Assembly (NCBI RefSeq): GCF_001112925.1
Contig: NZ_CPYD01000001.1
Span: forward strand, 496,001 to 560,000
Direction of reading: 5' to 3'
Source: Yersinia nurmii
GTDB taxonomy: Bacteria > Pseudomonadota > Gammaproteobacteria > Enterobacterales > Enterobacteriaceae
DNA: 64,000 nucleotides
Shown: piece after piece, positions 19,905 through 30,900 of the stretch
Layout of the letters: every line of letters starts with the position of its first letter
How positions within the stretch are numbered: position 1 is the stretch's first letter
Program-made: the position numbers and the translations under genes
Notes under the pieces: generated by a model
What the model was told of the DNA's origin: nothing
What the model saw: the letters and a program-made list of their open reading frames with translations, nothing else
The model's database searches: none

Positions 19905-19979
19905 TTTTGATGTTAGATCACCTTTTTACCGTTATAGGCGTGATATCTTCATCTCATAAGTACGATTTAGGAGCTTGGT

Positions 19980-20996
19980 ATGTATGTTTTAGTGACAGGT
20001 GGTAGCGGTTACATAGGCAGCCACACTTGTGTGCAGCTAATTGAAGCTGGCTATACGCCAATCGTTATCGACAACCTATGCAACAGCAAATCCAGCGTAT
20101 TAAAACGCATCCATCAATTAACGGGTCAATCGCCTCTGTTTTATCAGGGCGACCTTCGCGACCGTGCGCTACTGGATCATATCTTTAGCCAGCATACTAT
20201 CGGCTCAGTGATTCACTTTGCCGGTTTAAAAGCCGTCGGCGAATCGGTCAATAAACCTTTGGCCTACTACGATAATAACGTCAGCGGCACGCTGGTATTG
20301 CTGGAAGCTATGGCTGCAGCCGGGGTTAAAAACTTTATTTTCAGCTCCTCCGCCACCGTTTACGGCGATCAGCCCAAGATCCCTTATGTCGAGAGCTTCC
20401 CCACGGGCATTCCCTCTAGCCCTTACGGCAAAAGCAAACTGATAGTGGAAAATATCCTGCAAGACGTCCAGCGTGCCGATGCCGCATGGAACATGACTAT
20501 TTTGCGCTATTTCAATCCGGTCGGCGCTCATCCGTCCGGACTGATGGGCGAAGACCCGCAAGGTGTACCCAATAATCTGATGCCGTTTATTGCACAGGTC
20601 GCCGTCGGTCGACGAGATTCTCTGGCCGTTTTCGGCAATGACTACCCCACCGCCGATGGCACTGCTGTGCGAGATTACATTCACGTAGTAGATTTGGCCG
20701 ATGGTCACGTTTCAGCACTGAAAAAATGCCACAACCGAGCTGGAGTACATATTTATAACCTCGGCGGCGGTTGCGGTCACAGCGTGCTGGACGTGGTGAA
20801 TGCCTTCAGCAAAGCCTGCGGTAAACAACTGGCGTACCATTTTGCCCCACGTCGCGAAGGCGACCTCGCCGCTTATTGGGCTGACCCGACCAAAGCTGCC
20901 GAGGAGCTGGACTGGCGCGTACAACGCTCACTGGACGAAATGGCTATCGATACCTGGCGCTGGCAATCACAAAATCCTCAAGGTTACCCTGATTAA
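19980..20996 (+). CDS. galE: UDP-glucose 4-epimerase
   Basis: GalE interconverts UDP-galactose and UDP-glucose in the Leloir pathway and supplies UDP-galactose for surface polysaccharide. The Rossmann motif GGSGYIGS is at residues 7-14, the catalytic serine is in FSSSATVYG, and YGKSK carries the tyrosine and lysine of the YxxxK pair. Length 338 equals E. coli. AGGAG lies 6 nt upstream. It is the first gene of galETKM; its 5' coding end also carries an operator. Confidence 0.97.
   Translation: MYVLVTGGSGYIGSHTCVQLIEAGYTPIVIDNLCNSKSSVLKRIHQLTGQSPLFYQGDLRDRALLDHIFSQHTIGSVIHFAGLKAVGESVNKPLAYYDNNVSGTLVLLEAMAAAGVKNFIFSSSATVYGDQPKIPYVESFPTGIPSSPYGKSKLIVENILQDVQRADAAWNMTILRYFNPVGAHPSGLMGEDPQGVPNNLMPFIAQVAVGRRDSLAVFGNDYPTADGTAVRDYIHVVDLADGHVSALKKCHNRAGVHIYNLGGGCGHSVLDVVNAFSKACGKQLAYHFAPRREGDLAAYWADPTKAAEELDWRVQRSLDEMAIDTWRWQSQNPQGYPD
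19999..20014. promoter_or_regulatory. Internal gal operator (OI) inside galE
   Basis: GTGGTAGCGGTTACAT is identical to the E. coli internal operator and occupies the same place, in the codons for the GGSGYI motif. Together with OE it allows GalR-mediated DNA looping. Confidence 0.85.
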
Positions 20997-21005
20997 GGAA
21001 GGAAA

Positions 21006-22055
21006 ATGAGTGGCTTTAATCCCGTGGACCATCCACACCGTCGCTATAACCCATTGAGCGATCAATGGATTCTCGTTTCTCCCCATCGGGCCAAGCGCCC
21101 GTGGCAAGGGCAGCAAGAACCGTTGGCCACGGGAGAACAGCCCGCTCACGATCCCAATTGTTTTTTGTGTCCGGGTAATTTACGGGTCACCGGCGATCTG
21201 AACCCGAATTATTCCGGCACCTATGTATTTACCAATGATTTCGCCGCATTGATGCCGGATACGCCCGATGCGCCGGAAACCGCCGATCCTCTGATTCGCT
21301 GCCAAAGCGCGCGCGGAACCAGTCGGGTGATATGTTTCTCGCCCGATCACAGTAAATCCCTGCCGTTACTTTCTCTGTCTGAACTGGCCTGCGTGGTGAA
21401 AACCTGGCAAGAGCAAAGCGCGGAATTAGGCCAATCCTATCCATGGGTGCAGGTTTTTGAGAATAAAGGCGCGGCGATGGGTTGCTCTAACCCGCACCCT
21501 CACGGGCAAATCTGGGCCAACAGCTTCCTACCCAACGAAGCCGAACGAGAAGATCGGTTGCAAAAAAACTATTTTGACCAGCATTTATCACCGCTGTTAC
21601 TGGATTACGCCCGTCGAGAGGCTGCCGACGGCAGCCGAACCGTGGTAGAAACCGAGCACTGGCTGGCCGTTGTACCTTATTGGGCCGCCTGGCCTTATGA
21701 AACTTTGCTGCTACCGAAAGCGCAGGTTATGCGGATGGATGATCTCACCTCGGAACAGCAGACCGATATGGCACTGGCGCTGAAAAAACTGACCAGCCGC
21801 TACGATAATTTATTCTCCTGCTCATTTCCCTATTCCATGGGCTGGCACGGCGCACCCTACAACGAGGCTGACAATCGCCACTGGCAATTGCATGCGCATT
21901 TTTATCCGCCGCTGTTACGCTCAGCTACGGTGCGAAAATTTATGGTGGGTTACGAAATGTTGGCGGAAAGCCAGCGCGATCTTACGGCTGAACAGGCGGC
22001 TGAGCACCTGCGAGCAGTAAGTGATGTTCATTATCGAGAAGCTGGAGTTCAATAA
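21006..22055 (+). CDS. galT: Galactose-1-phosphate uridylyltransferase
   Basis: GalT exchanges UMP between UDP-glucose and galactose-1-phosphate. The active site HPH is in [10 protein letters not shown], with conserved C-terminal metal-site residues in [12 protein letters not shown]. Length 349 agrees with E. coli (348). It starts 9 nt after galE, with AAGGAAGG upstream, and its stop shares one base with the galK start. Confidence 0.97.
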   Translation: MSGFNPVDHPHRRYNPLSDQWILVSPHRAKRPWQGQQEPLATGEQPAHDPNCFLCPGNLRVTGDLNPNYSGTYVFTNDFAALMPDTPDAPETADPLIRCQSARGTSRVICFSPDHSKSLPLLSLSELACVVKTWQEQSAELGQSYPWVQVFENKGAAMGCSNPHPHGQIWANSFLPNEAEREDRLQKNYFDQHLSPLLLDYARREAADGSRTVVETEHWLAVVPYWAAWPYETLLLPKAQVMRMDDLTSEQQTDMALALKKLTSRYDNLFSCSFPYSMGWHGAPYNEADNRHWQLHAHFYPPLLRSATVRKFMVGYEMLAESQRDLTAEQAAEHLRAVSDVHYREAGVQ

Positions 22056-23206
22056 TGTCTTTAAAACAACATACCCAGGCCGTTTTCCGCCAATATTTTG
22101 CCAAAGAGCCCACCCTCACCATTCAGGCACCCGGTCGGGTCAATTTGATTGGCGAACACACGGATTACAATGACGGATTTGTATTGCCCTGCGCGATCGA
22201 TTACGCCACGGTTATTAGCATGGCAAAACGTGACGATCGACAGGTTCGTGTGATTGCCGCAGATTATGATAACCAGCAAGATATATTCTCTCTCGATGAA
22301 CCTATCGTTAGCCACCCTGAACTGCGCTGGGCCAACTACGTGCGCGGCGTGGTGAAGCATCTGTTACTGCGAAACCGTGATTTTGGCGGTGCCGATCTGG
22401 CGATCAGTGGCAATGTGCCTCAAGGTGCCGGTTTAAGTTCATCTGCATCGTTGGAAGTCGCGGTAGGTCAGGCATTCCAGTCACTCTATCAGCTCCCACT
22501 CAGCGGCGTGGAACTGGCACTCAACGGCCAGGAAGCAGAAAACCAGTTCGTCGGCTGTAACTGCGGCATTATGGATCAATTAATCTCGGCATTGGGCAAA
22601 CAAGATCATGCGTTGCTGATCGACTGCCGCTCGCTGGAAACTCGCCCGGTTTCTATGCCAAAAAACGTCGCCGTAGTCATTATCAATTCCAACGTAAAGC
22701 GGGGTCTGGTCGATAGCGAGTACAACACTCGCCGCCAACAGTGCGAAGCCGCCGCTCGCTTCTTTGGCGTAGAAGCCCTGCGCGACGTCACTCCGGCGCA
22801 GTTCCTCGCCGATCAGAGCGAAATGGAACCGATAGTTGCCAAACGCGCGCGCCACATTATTAGCGAGAATGAACGCACGCTGGCGGCCGCCGATGCTCTT
22901 GCTCTCGGCGATCTGAAATTGATGGGACAGCTAATGCAGGAGTCACATATTTCTATGCGTGATGATTTCGAAATTACCGTGCCAGCCATTGATACGTTGG
23001 TCGATATCGTGAAAGCTGTCATGGGTGAACGAGGCGGTGTCCGTATGACCGGCGGCGGCTTCGGCGGCTGCATTGTCGCGCTGATGCCTCAGGATTTAGT
23101 GGAGCAAGTACGGGCGACCGTCGCTCTGGAATATCCGCAAAAAACCGGCGGTATGCAAGAAACATTCTATGTTTGTCAGGCCTCTGCGGGAGCCGGAATA
23201 TGCTGA
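22055..23206 (+). CDS. galK: Galactokinase
   Basis: GalK phosphorylates galactose at C1. The GHMP family motifs are present: the galactokinase signature [17 protein letters not shown] near the N-terminus, the ATP loop [16 protein letters not shown], and [11 protein letters not shown] near the C-terminus. Length 383 is usual (E. coli 382). It overlaps galT by 1 nt and galM by 7 nt. Confidence 0.97.
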   Translation: MSLKQHTQAVFRQYFAKEPTLTIQAPGRVNLIGEHTDYNDGFVLPCAIDYATVISMAKRDDRQVRVIAADYDNQQDIFSLDEPIVSHPELRWANYVRGVVKHLLLRNRDFGGADLAISGNVPQGAGLSSSASLEVAVGQAFQSLYQLPLSGVELALNGQEAENQFVGCNCGIMDQLISALGKQDHALLIDCRSLETRPVSMPKNVAVVIINSNVKRGLVDSEYNTRRQQCEAAARFFGVEALRDVTPAQFLADQSEMEPIVAKRARHIISENERTLAAADALALGDLKLMGQLMQESHISMRDDFEITVPAIDTLVDIVKAVMGERGGVRMTGGGFGGCIVALMPQDLVEQVRATVALEYPQKTGGMQETFYVCQASAGAGIC

Positions 23207-24237
23207 AAAATGCGTTAGCACCGGACGGTCAGCCGTTCCAGTTAACCGAATTACGTAATAAATCAGGCATGACGGTGAGCCTGATGGACTGGGGCGCAAC
23301 CTGGCTTTCGGCTATTTTGCCGCTCAACGACGGGGACCGACGCGAATTGCTGCTTGGCTGCCCAACACTGGAAGATTACCCACGGCAAGGTGCCTATCTG
23401 GGCGCTACCGTCGGCCGCTACGCAAACCGGATTGCTCAGGCTCAATTGCATCGTAGCGGACAGGATTTTCCTCTGGTCGCCAATAGTGGTCCAAACCAGT
23501 TACACGGCGGCCCCCAAGGGTTCCACCTCCGGCGCTGGCAGATTATTCGTCAGGATAAACGTCAGGTTTGTTATCAATTGCATTCCCCAGATGGCGATCA
23601 GGGTTTTCCTGGCAATCTGATCGTCGAAACCCATTATCGGCTAACCGATGACAATCGGCTGGAAATTGATTATCAGGCCTCGGTCGACCAGCCTTGTCCA
23701 ATTAATCTGACCAACCACGCCTATTTTAATCTGGATGGCGAAGGCCACGACGCACGGCAACATCGGCTACAACTGTTCGCCGATCGTTACCTGCCGGTGG
23801 ACACTACAGGCATTCCGGCAGAACCTTTAGCCAGCGTAGAGCACAGTGGCATGGATTTTCGCCAGCCAAAAACACTAGCACAGGATTTCCTCAAAGATCC
23901 CTGCCAACAGCGGGTTAAAGGCTACGATCACGCCTATTTGCTCCACCGTACCGGCGGCGCAATAGACAGCCCTGCGGCTCATGTATGGTCAGCCGATGGC
24001 AAAGTCAAAATGAGCGTATTTACCTCTGCACCGGCAATACAGCTGTATAGCGGTAATTTTCTGAATGGCACACCGGCTCGGCTCGGTGGAACTTACGCTA
24101 ACTATGCAGGTATAGCGCTGGAAAGCGGATTTTTACCCGATAGTCCTAATCATCCAGAATGGCCACAGCCCGACTGTTGGGTCACTTCGGACAAACGCTA
24201 CCGTGCTACCACGGTTTATCAGTTCACGGCGCTGTAA
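23200..24237 (+). CDS. galM: Aldose 1-epimerase (mutarotase)
   Basis: GalM interconverts the alpha and beta anomers of galactose, feeding galactokinase. Conserved motifs: [15 protein letters not shown], the catalytic histidine in [12 protein letters not shown], and the C-terminal [17 protein letters not shown] containing the general base glutamate. I start at [11 protein letters not shown], overlapping the galK end, with GGAG upstream; the 9 residues before it in frame are not conserved. Length 345 against 346 in E. coli. Confidence 0.95.
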   Translation: MLKNALAPDGQPFQLTELRNKSGMTVSLMDWGATWLSAILPLNDGDRRELLLGCPTLEDYPRQGAYLGATVGRYANRIAQAQLHRSGQDFPLVANSGPNQLHGGPQGFHLRRWQIIRQDKRQVCYQLHSPDGDQGFPGNLIVETHYRLTDDNRLEIDYQASVDQPCPINLTNHAYFNLDGEGHDARQHRLQLFADRYLPVDTTGIPAEPLASVEHSGMDFRQPKTLAQDFLKDPCQQRVKGYDHAYLLHRTGGAIDSPAAHVWSADGKVKMSVFTSAPAIQLYSGNFLNGTPARLGGTYANYAGIALESGFLPDSPNHPEWPQPDCWVTSDKRYRATTVYQFTAL

Positions 24238-24519
24238 TACCATTATTATAAAGCATTTATGGCGACACATTCTCCGTAACTCATTGTTTATGTAGGCTTT
24301 TGCTTCCTTCAACCTTTCCTTCTGACATAAGATATAACTGATTTTTCACCCGTCCCTACCCTTCTCCAACGGCGCCGACTACGCTTAGAGTCATCCGTAA
24401 AGCCAATAACAGGCAACTCCATGATTTGAGTTGGCTATCTCTCATCGTGAAATCAGCCTACGTTGATGGCCCGTGACGGATCAAAACTCATTCTGCTTAC
24501 TGACCCAAAAGGAAATGTT

Positions 24520-24855
24520 ATGCGCCTGACTACATTGTGGTTGTTATCTGCCGGGCTTTTGCTCAGCGCAAACGTAATGGCTGCCGATACGGCCAAAACG
24601 CCTTCCCCGGCTCAACTGGCACAGCAGAAAAAAATGACTGACTGTAACCACGAAGCCACCAGCAAAGCACTGAAAGGTGACGACCGTAAGCAGTTCATGA
24701 GCACCTGCCTGAAAGCCGGTGCGCCAGTGGCGCCAGCGGCAATGACGCCGCAGCAGGAAAAAATGAAATCCTGTAACGCCGAAGCCAAAACCAAAGATCT
24801 GAAAGGCGATAGCCGCAAAACCTTCATGAGCACCTGCCTGAAAAAAGCCGCTTGA
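24520..24855 (+). CDS. psiF: PsiF-family small periplasmic protein
   Basis: A 111-residue protein with a Sec signal peptide (MRLTTLWLLSAGLLLSANVMA), then two copies of a PsiF repeat. Each repeat has CN-x-A near its start, LKGD in the middle and FMSTCLK at its end, giving paired cysteines. E. coli PsiF is phosphate-starvation inducible and of unknown function. AAGGAAATGTT precedes the chosen start; 19 in-frame codons upstream do not resemble the family. No convincing PhoB box is seen, so regulation may differ from E. coli. Confidence 0.85.
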   Translation: MRLTTLWLLSAGLLLSANVMAADTAKTPSPAQLAQQKKMTDCNHEATSKALKGDDRKQFMSTCLKAGAPVAPAAMTPQQEKMKSCNAEAKTKDLKGDSRKTFMSTCLKKAA

Positions 24856-25020
24856 TCCAGTTTCATTGCTAGATGTGGCGCTGCGGGGTATGTTTAGTAC
24901 CCCGTTTATTCGCTGTATAGACTTATAGACGAATCGATTCGGCAAAGAGTCTTACTTTGCGGCAAAAAATTGGCTATGGTTAAACACAATCGATTGCTGT
25001 TCGCAGTAATCCCGCAATAT

Positions 25021-25039
25021 AATGATAATAGTTATCATT
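25021..25039. promoter_or_regulatory. Fur box upstream of gpmA
   Basis: AATGATAATAGTTATCATT is a near-perfect 19-bp palindrome matching the Fur consensus GATAATGATAATCATTATC. It lies 32 nt before the gpmA start. E. coli gpmA is known to be Fur-responsive. Confidence 0.85.
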
Positions 25040-25070
25040 GAATAAGTTAGACATTTGAGGAGTTCGAACT

Positions 25071-25823
25071 ATGGCAGTAACAAAGCTGGTTCTGGTACGT
25101 CACGGCGAAAGTCAGTGGAACAACGAAAACCGCTTCACTGGCTGGTATGACGTTGATCTGTCAGAAAAAGGCCGTACTGAAGCAAAAGCGGCAGGTAAGC
25201 TGTTAAAAGACGAAGGCTTCACGTTTGACTTCGCTTACACCTCCGTACTGAAACGCGCTATCCACACCCTGTGGAGCATTCTGGATGAACTGGATCAGGC
25301 ATGGCTGCCTACCGAAAAGTCCTGGAAACTGAATGAACGTCATTACGGCGCGCTGCAAGGCCTGAACAAAGCTGAAACCGCTGCAAAATACGGTGACGAG
25401 CAGGTTAAACAATGGCGTCGTGGCTTTGCCATCACTCCGCCAGAGTTGAGCAAAGAAGACGAGCGCTTCCCAGGACACGATCCGCGCTACGCAAAACTGT
25501 CTGACAAAGAGTTACCAACGACCGAGAGTTTGGCACTAACCATCGAACGCGTTATTCCTTACTGGAACGAAGAAATCAAACCACGCATCGCAAGCGGTGA
25601 GCGCGTTATCGTTGCTGCTCACGGTAACTCTCTGCGTGCGCTGGTTAAATATCTGGACGATTTGAGCGAAGATGAAATTCTTGAGTTAAATATCCCAACT
25701 GGCGTGCCGTTGGTTTATGAATTCGACGAAAATCTGAAGCCAATCAAGCGTTACTATCTGGGCAATGCCGACGAAATCGCAGCGAAAGCCGCTGCCGTGG
25801 CTAACCAAGGTAAAGCAAAGTAA
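25071..25823 (+). CDS. gpmA: 2,3-bisphosphoglycerate-dependent phosphoglycerate mutase
   Basis: GpmA interconverts 3- and 2-phosphoglycerate in glycolysis. The phosphohistidine is in [10 protein letters not shown] near residue 11, with the second histidine in [14 protein letters not shown]. Length 250 equals E. coli. A Fur box precedes the gene and a strong terminator follows it, so it is a single-gene unit. Codon choice looks optimised for high expression. Confidence 0.97.
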   Translation: MAVTKLVLVRHGESQWNNENRFTGWYDVDLSEKGRTEAKAAGKLLKDEGFTFDFAYTSVLKRAIHTLWSILDELDQAWLPTEKSWKLNERHYGALQGLNKAETAAKYGDEQVKQWRRGFAITPPELSKEDERFPGHDPRYAKLSDKELPTTESLALTIERVIPYWNEEIKPRIASGERVIVAAHGNSLRALVKYLDDLSEDEILELNIPTGVPLVYEFDENLKPIKRYYLGNADEIAAKAAAVANQGKAK

Positions 25824-25850
25824 TTTGCCGGATGAATTTCATCCATAAAA

Positions 25851-25875
25851 AAAACCCCGCTCCGGCGGGGTTTTT
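25851..25875. terminator. Strong terminator after gpmA
   Basis: CCCCGC and GCGGGG form a GC-rich stem with a TCCG loop, flanked by eight A before and five T after, so it can work in both directions for the convergent gpmA and aroG. Confidence 0.93.
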
Positions 25876-25918
25876 AATCTCGGTGCTCACTGACACCGAC
25901 TACTTCTGCGTAAATCTC

Positions 25919-26971
25919 TTAGTCGCGACGGGCTTTCACCGCGTTTGCCAACTGTTTTAGCAGAACTTCGGTATCTTCCCAACCAATACAGGCATCAGTG
26001 ATACTTTTGCCATAGACCAGCGGTTCACCGCTTTCCAGACTCTGATTGCCTTCCACCAAATGGCTTTCTATCATCACGCCCATAATCGCTTTTTCGCCTT
26101 CAGCTATCTGGCGACATACGTCGGAGCCAACTTCCATTTGTTTCTTGAATTGCTTGCTGCTGTTGGCATGGCTGAAATCAATCATGATTTGCGCCGCCAG
26201 ATTGGCCTTATTCAGCCCTTCTTTCACCGCACTCACGTGCGCCGCACTGTAATTTGGCTCTTTACCACCGCGCAGGATGATATGGCAATCGCTGTTACCG
26301 GCAGTGTTAACGATTGCGGAGTGGCCCCATTTGGTCACAGACAGGAAGCAGTGTGGTGCACCCGCGGCATTGATCGCATCAATCGCCACTTTAATGGTGC
26401 CATCGGTGCCATTTTTGAAACCAACCGGACAAGACAGGCCAGAAGCCAGCTCACGGTGCACTTGAGATTCGGTAGTTCGTGCACCGATAGCGCCCCAACT
26501 CATTAAATCAGCCAGATACTGCGGCGTAATCATATCCAGAAACTCACCGGCAGCCGGTAATCCACTGTCATTGATATCCAGCAGCAGTTTACGCGCCAGA
26601 CGCAGCCCTTCATTGATATCGTAGCTGTTATCCATGTGCGGATCGTTAATCAGGCCTTTCCAGCCCACGGTGGTACGCGGTTTTTCAAAATACACGCGCA
26701 TAACCACTTCCAGCTCACCGCCGAGTTCTTCCCGCAGTTTCAGCAGGCGCGCAGCATATTCTTTTGCCGCTTCAGTATCATGAATTGAACATGGGCCGAT
26801 AACCACCAGCAGACGATCGTCCGCACCACGCAGAATTTGATGAATCGCATTGCGGGCCTGAGCGACGGTTTCTGCCGCGCGAGTGCTAGCAGGGAACTTT
26901 TCTAACAGCGCAACAGGGGGCAGGAGTTCCTTAATTTCATTAATCCGTAAATCATCATTCTGGTAATTCAT
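25919..26971 (-). CDS. aroG: Phe-sensitive DAHP synthase
   Basis: AroG condenses phosphoenolpyruvate and erythrose-4-phosphate, the first committed step of aromatic amino acid synthesis. Conserved GPCSIHD, RVYFEKPRTTVGWKGL and SHANSSKQ motifs carry the metal and substrate residues. The match to the phenylalanine-inhibited E. coli isozyme is close along the full length (350 residues, start MNYQNDDLR). A longer frame to 27001 is not supported by the family. Upstream a TGTAAA half-site is seen but no clear TyrR box. Confidence 0.96.
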   Translation of the reverse strand: MNYQNDDLRINEIKELLPPVALLEKFPASTRAAETVAQARNAIHQILRGADDRLLVVIGPCSIHDTEAAKEYAARLLKLREELGGELEVVMRVYFEKPRTTVGWKGLINDPHMDNSYDINEGLRLARKLLLDINDSGLPAAGEFLDMITPQYLADLMSWGAIGARTTESQVHRELASGLSCPVGFKNGTDGTIKVAIDAINAAGAPHCFLSVTKWGHSAIVNTAGNSDCHIILRGGKEPNYSAAHVSAVKEGLNKANLAAQIMIDFSHANSSKQFKKQMEVGSDVCRQIAEGEKAIMGVMIESHLVEGNQSLESGEPLVYGKSITDACIGWEDTEVLLKQLANAVKARRD

Positions 26972-27321
26972 AGTTCTTCCATTCTGTCTTATGACAATCA
27001 TTGCATATTTGTGGTTTCAACCAATCTAGCCTGTCAATTGAACGCTGTAAATCTACTTTATCGCTTTAGGTATACCACTTAGGTTCAGTCCCTAAATCTA
27101 ACCCTCCCCTTGGAGCATATGCGGCTAAAAATAACCTGTATATACCGAACTGAAATATTGCCACTTATTTGCTTGCTATCTATTGGAAATATACTTGTTT
27201 TAATTAATTATTTTATTAAAAATTATAAATATTTCCCTATTCGTCTGTACTTATCTCACTCATAATGAATTTAGCAAAGTTATTATTTAGGATGATATAT
27301 ATCAGAGGATAAAAGGACACT
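26972..27321. other. Divergent promoter region of aroG and the response regulator gene
   Basis: About 350 nt, strongly AT-rich from 27180 onward. No gene is seen. A TGTAAA half-site (27046-27051) could belong to aroG control. GAGGATAAAAGGAC supplies the ribosome binding site of the response regulator. Confidence 0.45.
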
Positions 27322-27930
27322 ATGCCAAGGCTGCTATTAGTTGATGACCACCCTGTTGTACACGTCGCCCTTGAAGCCGCGCTGCTTCAATCGGCCATCC
27401 CTTATCAATTGCAAAGTGTCTCCGACGACCAGCAAGCACTCCAGCGCCTGGCCGAACAGCCTTTTGAATTGCTGATCCTCGACATCGGCTTACCGCAGGT
27501 AGACGGCCTGCAATTCCTGCGCAGAATTCGACGCCATTACCCCGAGCTTCCGGTGATCGTCTATACCTCGCAAGAGACAGAGGTATACGCTAAAATGGCT
27601 CACAGCGCCGGTGCTCAAGGATTTGTGCACAAAGGTAGCCTGATGACTCACCTGTTGGACGCCATGGGCCAGGTACTGGCAGGTCATACCGCTTTCCCAG
27701 AAGAGATTTCTTTTGTTGCCTCAGCAGATAATCATGAAAAACATAATCTCACGCCAAAAGAAATCCAGATATTGGGCCTATTAGCGAAAGGGAACTCCAA
27801 TTTGCATATTGCGCAAATGTTAAACATCAGCAATAAAACCGTCAGTACCCACAAAAAGAATATTTTGAATAAAACCGGGGCGGCGAATCTTCTTGAATTA
27901 ATTGCCGTATTTAACGATCTACAGCCATGA
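27322..27930 (+). CDS. BvgA/EvgA-like response regulator (REC-LuxR type)
   Basis: A 202-residue NarL/FixJ-type regulator. The receiver domain has acidic residues D8 and D9, phospho-acceptor D54 in LILDIGLPQVDG, T82 and K104. The LuxR-type helix-turn-helix runs from about 142 to 190 (LTPKEIQILGLLAKGNSN, then NISNKTVSTHKKNIL). It overlaps the downstream hybrid kinase by 4 nt (ATGA), so the two are co-translated partners. The layout matches EvgAS of E. coli and BvgAS of Bordetella, but I cannot name the regulon. Confidence 0.88.
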   Translation: MPRLLLVDDHPVVHVALEAALLQSAIPYQLQSVSDDQQALQRLAEQPFELLILDIGLPQVDGLQFLRRIRRHYPELPVIVYTSQETEVYAKMAHSAGAQGFVHKGSLMTHLLDAMGQVLAGHTAFPEEISFVASADNHEKHNLTPKEIQILGLLAKGNSNLHIAQMLNISNKTVSTHKKNILNKTGAANLLELIAVFNDLQP

Positions 27931-30900
27931 AATTCATTTGGTTGCTCCTGACCCTTATTCAGTTCTGCCTGCCTGCGGCAGCGATTGCCGCCGATCCGGT
28001 ACGCTATAATCTGATCAGTAGCATCAACGTCCCCACCGATCAGACCTTTGCCACGCTGAAGAATGACTGGCGCGGCAAAACCCTACGCGTTGGGATTTTG
28101 AGCGATAACCTCAGCCCCTACAATATTATCGTTGATGACGATCTCTATGGCCTGAATGCAGACTATCTAAACTATATTCATCAAGCCACCGGGGCTCATA
28201 TAGCCATTTATGGCTTTACCGATCTGGCGCAGCTCAATCTGGCAATGAAAAACAAACAGATCGACCTGCTATTTGGCATACCGCAAAATGCCTTTACGCC
28301 CAACCTGTTCTCTTCTGCCCCTTATTACGTCAGTAATTTACGCGTACTGCGCAACCGGCAAAATAACCGTTCCATTATGCTGAATTCGGAAAATGCCCGA
28401 ATTGCCATCAGCAAAATTACCGGTATGCAGGCTTATGACGAAATAAATAGCCAGACGGCCAACGTGCGCTTATTCGACAGCAATTTACAGGCAGTTTACT
28501 CATTATTAAATGGCACCAATGACTACTTTATTGCCGATGAAACCAGCGCCAGTTTTATTATCGATCAGCTACAGCTCGGGCAAATCTATCAGGTTGAAAG
28601 CGCGATTAAATTAGGCAATTTATCCTTTGTTTTTGCCTCTACCGATAAACCGTTAATTGAGATGCTCGATCAGGTTATCAGCAATTTACCCATGTCGATG
28701 GCCAATATTATTCAGAATCGCTGGAGCAAAAAAATTCCTAGCTATCTGGATACCGGCAACGCCGACCTTTCGCAGTTGGAACAGGAATGGGTGAAGAAAA
28801 ATCCGCGGATTAACTATGCCGTAATCGAAAATGACTATCCTTTCAGCTACCGAGGTTCTGACGACGAGCCTCATGGTTATATCATTGATATTATTAATAT
28901 CATAGCCCAAAACACTGGTCTGGAATTCGCTCCAGTCTGGAGCAGCAATCCGCAACAGGCAGACCAGCAGGTCAGCAATAAACAGGCGTTATTCCGAGCC
29001 GTATTGCCATTAACTCGTGGTTTTAAAGAACAATACGACAGCACCATTCCCATTCATCGGGCTTTGTGGGGTGTTTATGTCAGCGAATACGCTAACAATA
29101 TTTCGACTTGGAAGGATTTAGACGGGAAGCGTATTGGCGTAGTGAATGGAAATTTGGGGCAACACCTGATTCCCAATGGTTTTACCGTGATCAATTTTGA
29201 GAACAGTAAAGCCCTGTACGATGCGCTGGCGAATGGTCAGGTCGATGCATTGATTGATAACGTGATTTCCGCCAACTTTATTGTCCTGTCTCGCTATGCG
29301 GGAGCGATAAAACTGGCCTTTTCCGCTAACAATATCGCTTATCCCATCGCGTTTGGCGTGCGCCCCGATACGCCGCTATTGTTGTCTATTCTCAATAAAA
29401 ATCTGCTGCAAATTCCACCAGCCACTCTGCAATCGCTGCGCGACGGCTGGACCTCGGATCGCAGCAGTTTGATAGATGCGGTGAATGATAATCGCATGAT
29501 GCCGCAAACCGGTTGGTTGCTAACCTTACTGGGGCTGATTATTGCCGGGTTACTTTTTGTATTGCTACGACGTTTTATTCAGCAACGAAAAGAGTTACGA
29601 GAGCGGAATAGGTTGGAACTGGCGCGCCGTGAGGCAGAGGCTGCTAATAGTAAAAAAAGTCGTTTTCTGGCGACGATTAGCCACGAATTACGCACGCCGA
29701 TGCACGCGATTCTGGGGCTGCTGGAACTGGAGTTAAAACAGGCTAATCATCAGAATGATAACTTACCGGTGATATACAGCTCGGCCTCATCCTTACTGAG
29801 TTTGCTCAATGATTTACAGGATTATGCCAAGCTCGAAACTGGCAGCCTGCAACTGAATCCTAAACCAATGCCACTGGAGCCGTGGATCGGGCATATCCGC
29901 GCCGTTTATCAACCACTTCTGGGAATGCGACCAATTAGCTTCGCTGTCAGCCATAGTGAGTCCTTACCGGGGGCGATTTTGGTGGATGGAGGCCGACTGC
30001 TTCAGGTGATCAATAATCTGATTACCAATGCGATTAAATTCACTCAAAGCGGAGAAATTAACGTCAATATTCAGTGGCAGCCTCAAACAGATGCCCGCGG
30101 CAACCTATTATTGCAGGTTAAAGACAGCGGCTGCGGTATCGCCGCCAAAGATCTGCCTCACCTGTTCCAGCCATTTTATCGCGCCGGAAATAGCAAAAGC
30201 TTGTCAGTACAAGGTAGCGGTTTGGGTTTATCCATTTGCAAAGAAATCATTGAACGTATGGGAGGCCAGATTAACTTGACCTCGATATACGGTCAGGGCA
30301 CGCAGGTAGACATCAGTCTGCCCGCCACCATAACAGAGGAAGAACCGGCGGCTAGCCTGCCGTTACAGCAATCGCAGATGCCATTAACGGCGCTACAATC
30401 GTTAAGAATCGCGGTTGTGGACGACCATCCAACCAATTTACTGCTTATGCAGCAACAGCTAAACCACTTAGGTATGTCGTCAGAAGTGTTTGAGAATGGT
30501 CGGGATTTCCTACAGGCCCACCGCCAGCAACCCTTTGATTTATTATTTATCGATTACAATATGCCGCATCCGGACGGTTTTACGTTGGCAAAAATCATCC
30601 GCTATATCGAACGTCAGCAAGATCTGGCTCCGGCAAAAATCATTCTTTGCTCTGCCGATGTACAAGAATTTACCCGAATTCTGCCCGGAAAAGTGGCGAT
30701 TGATCACTGGCTGATCAAACCCATTTCTCTGGCTGCCATTGAAAATATCTTACGTGTGGAAGCGACCACTATTGCTACACCTACCGATTTCAGCGATCTG
30801 GAGAAAACGCTTCAATCATTGGCGCATCAAAATAGCGAGATGATGCGCAAACTTACTACCACGCTGCTCGATTCCCTCACCCAAGATAAACAGTTGCTTA

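Noticed and set aside
24328-24352. Pho box upstream of psiF
   Set aside because: The two CTGA-like elements are 16 nt apart rather than the 11-nt period of PhoB sites, and they lie far from the start.
27046-27063. TyrR box upstream of aroG
   Set aside because: Only the TGTAAA half matches; the second half (TTATCG) is too far from TTTACA.
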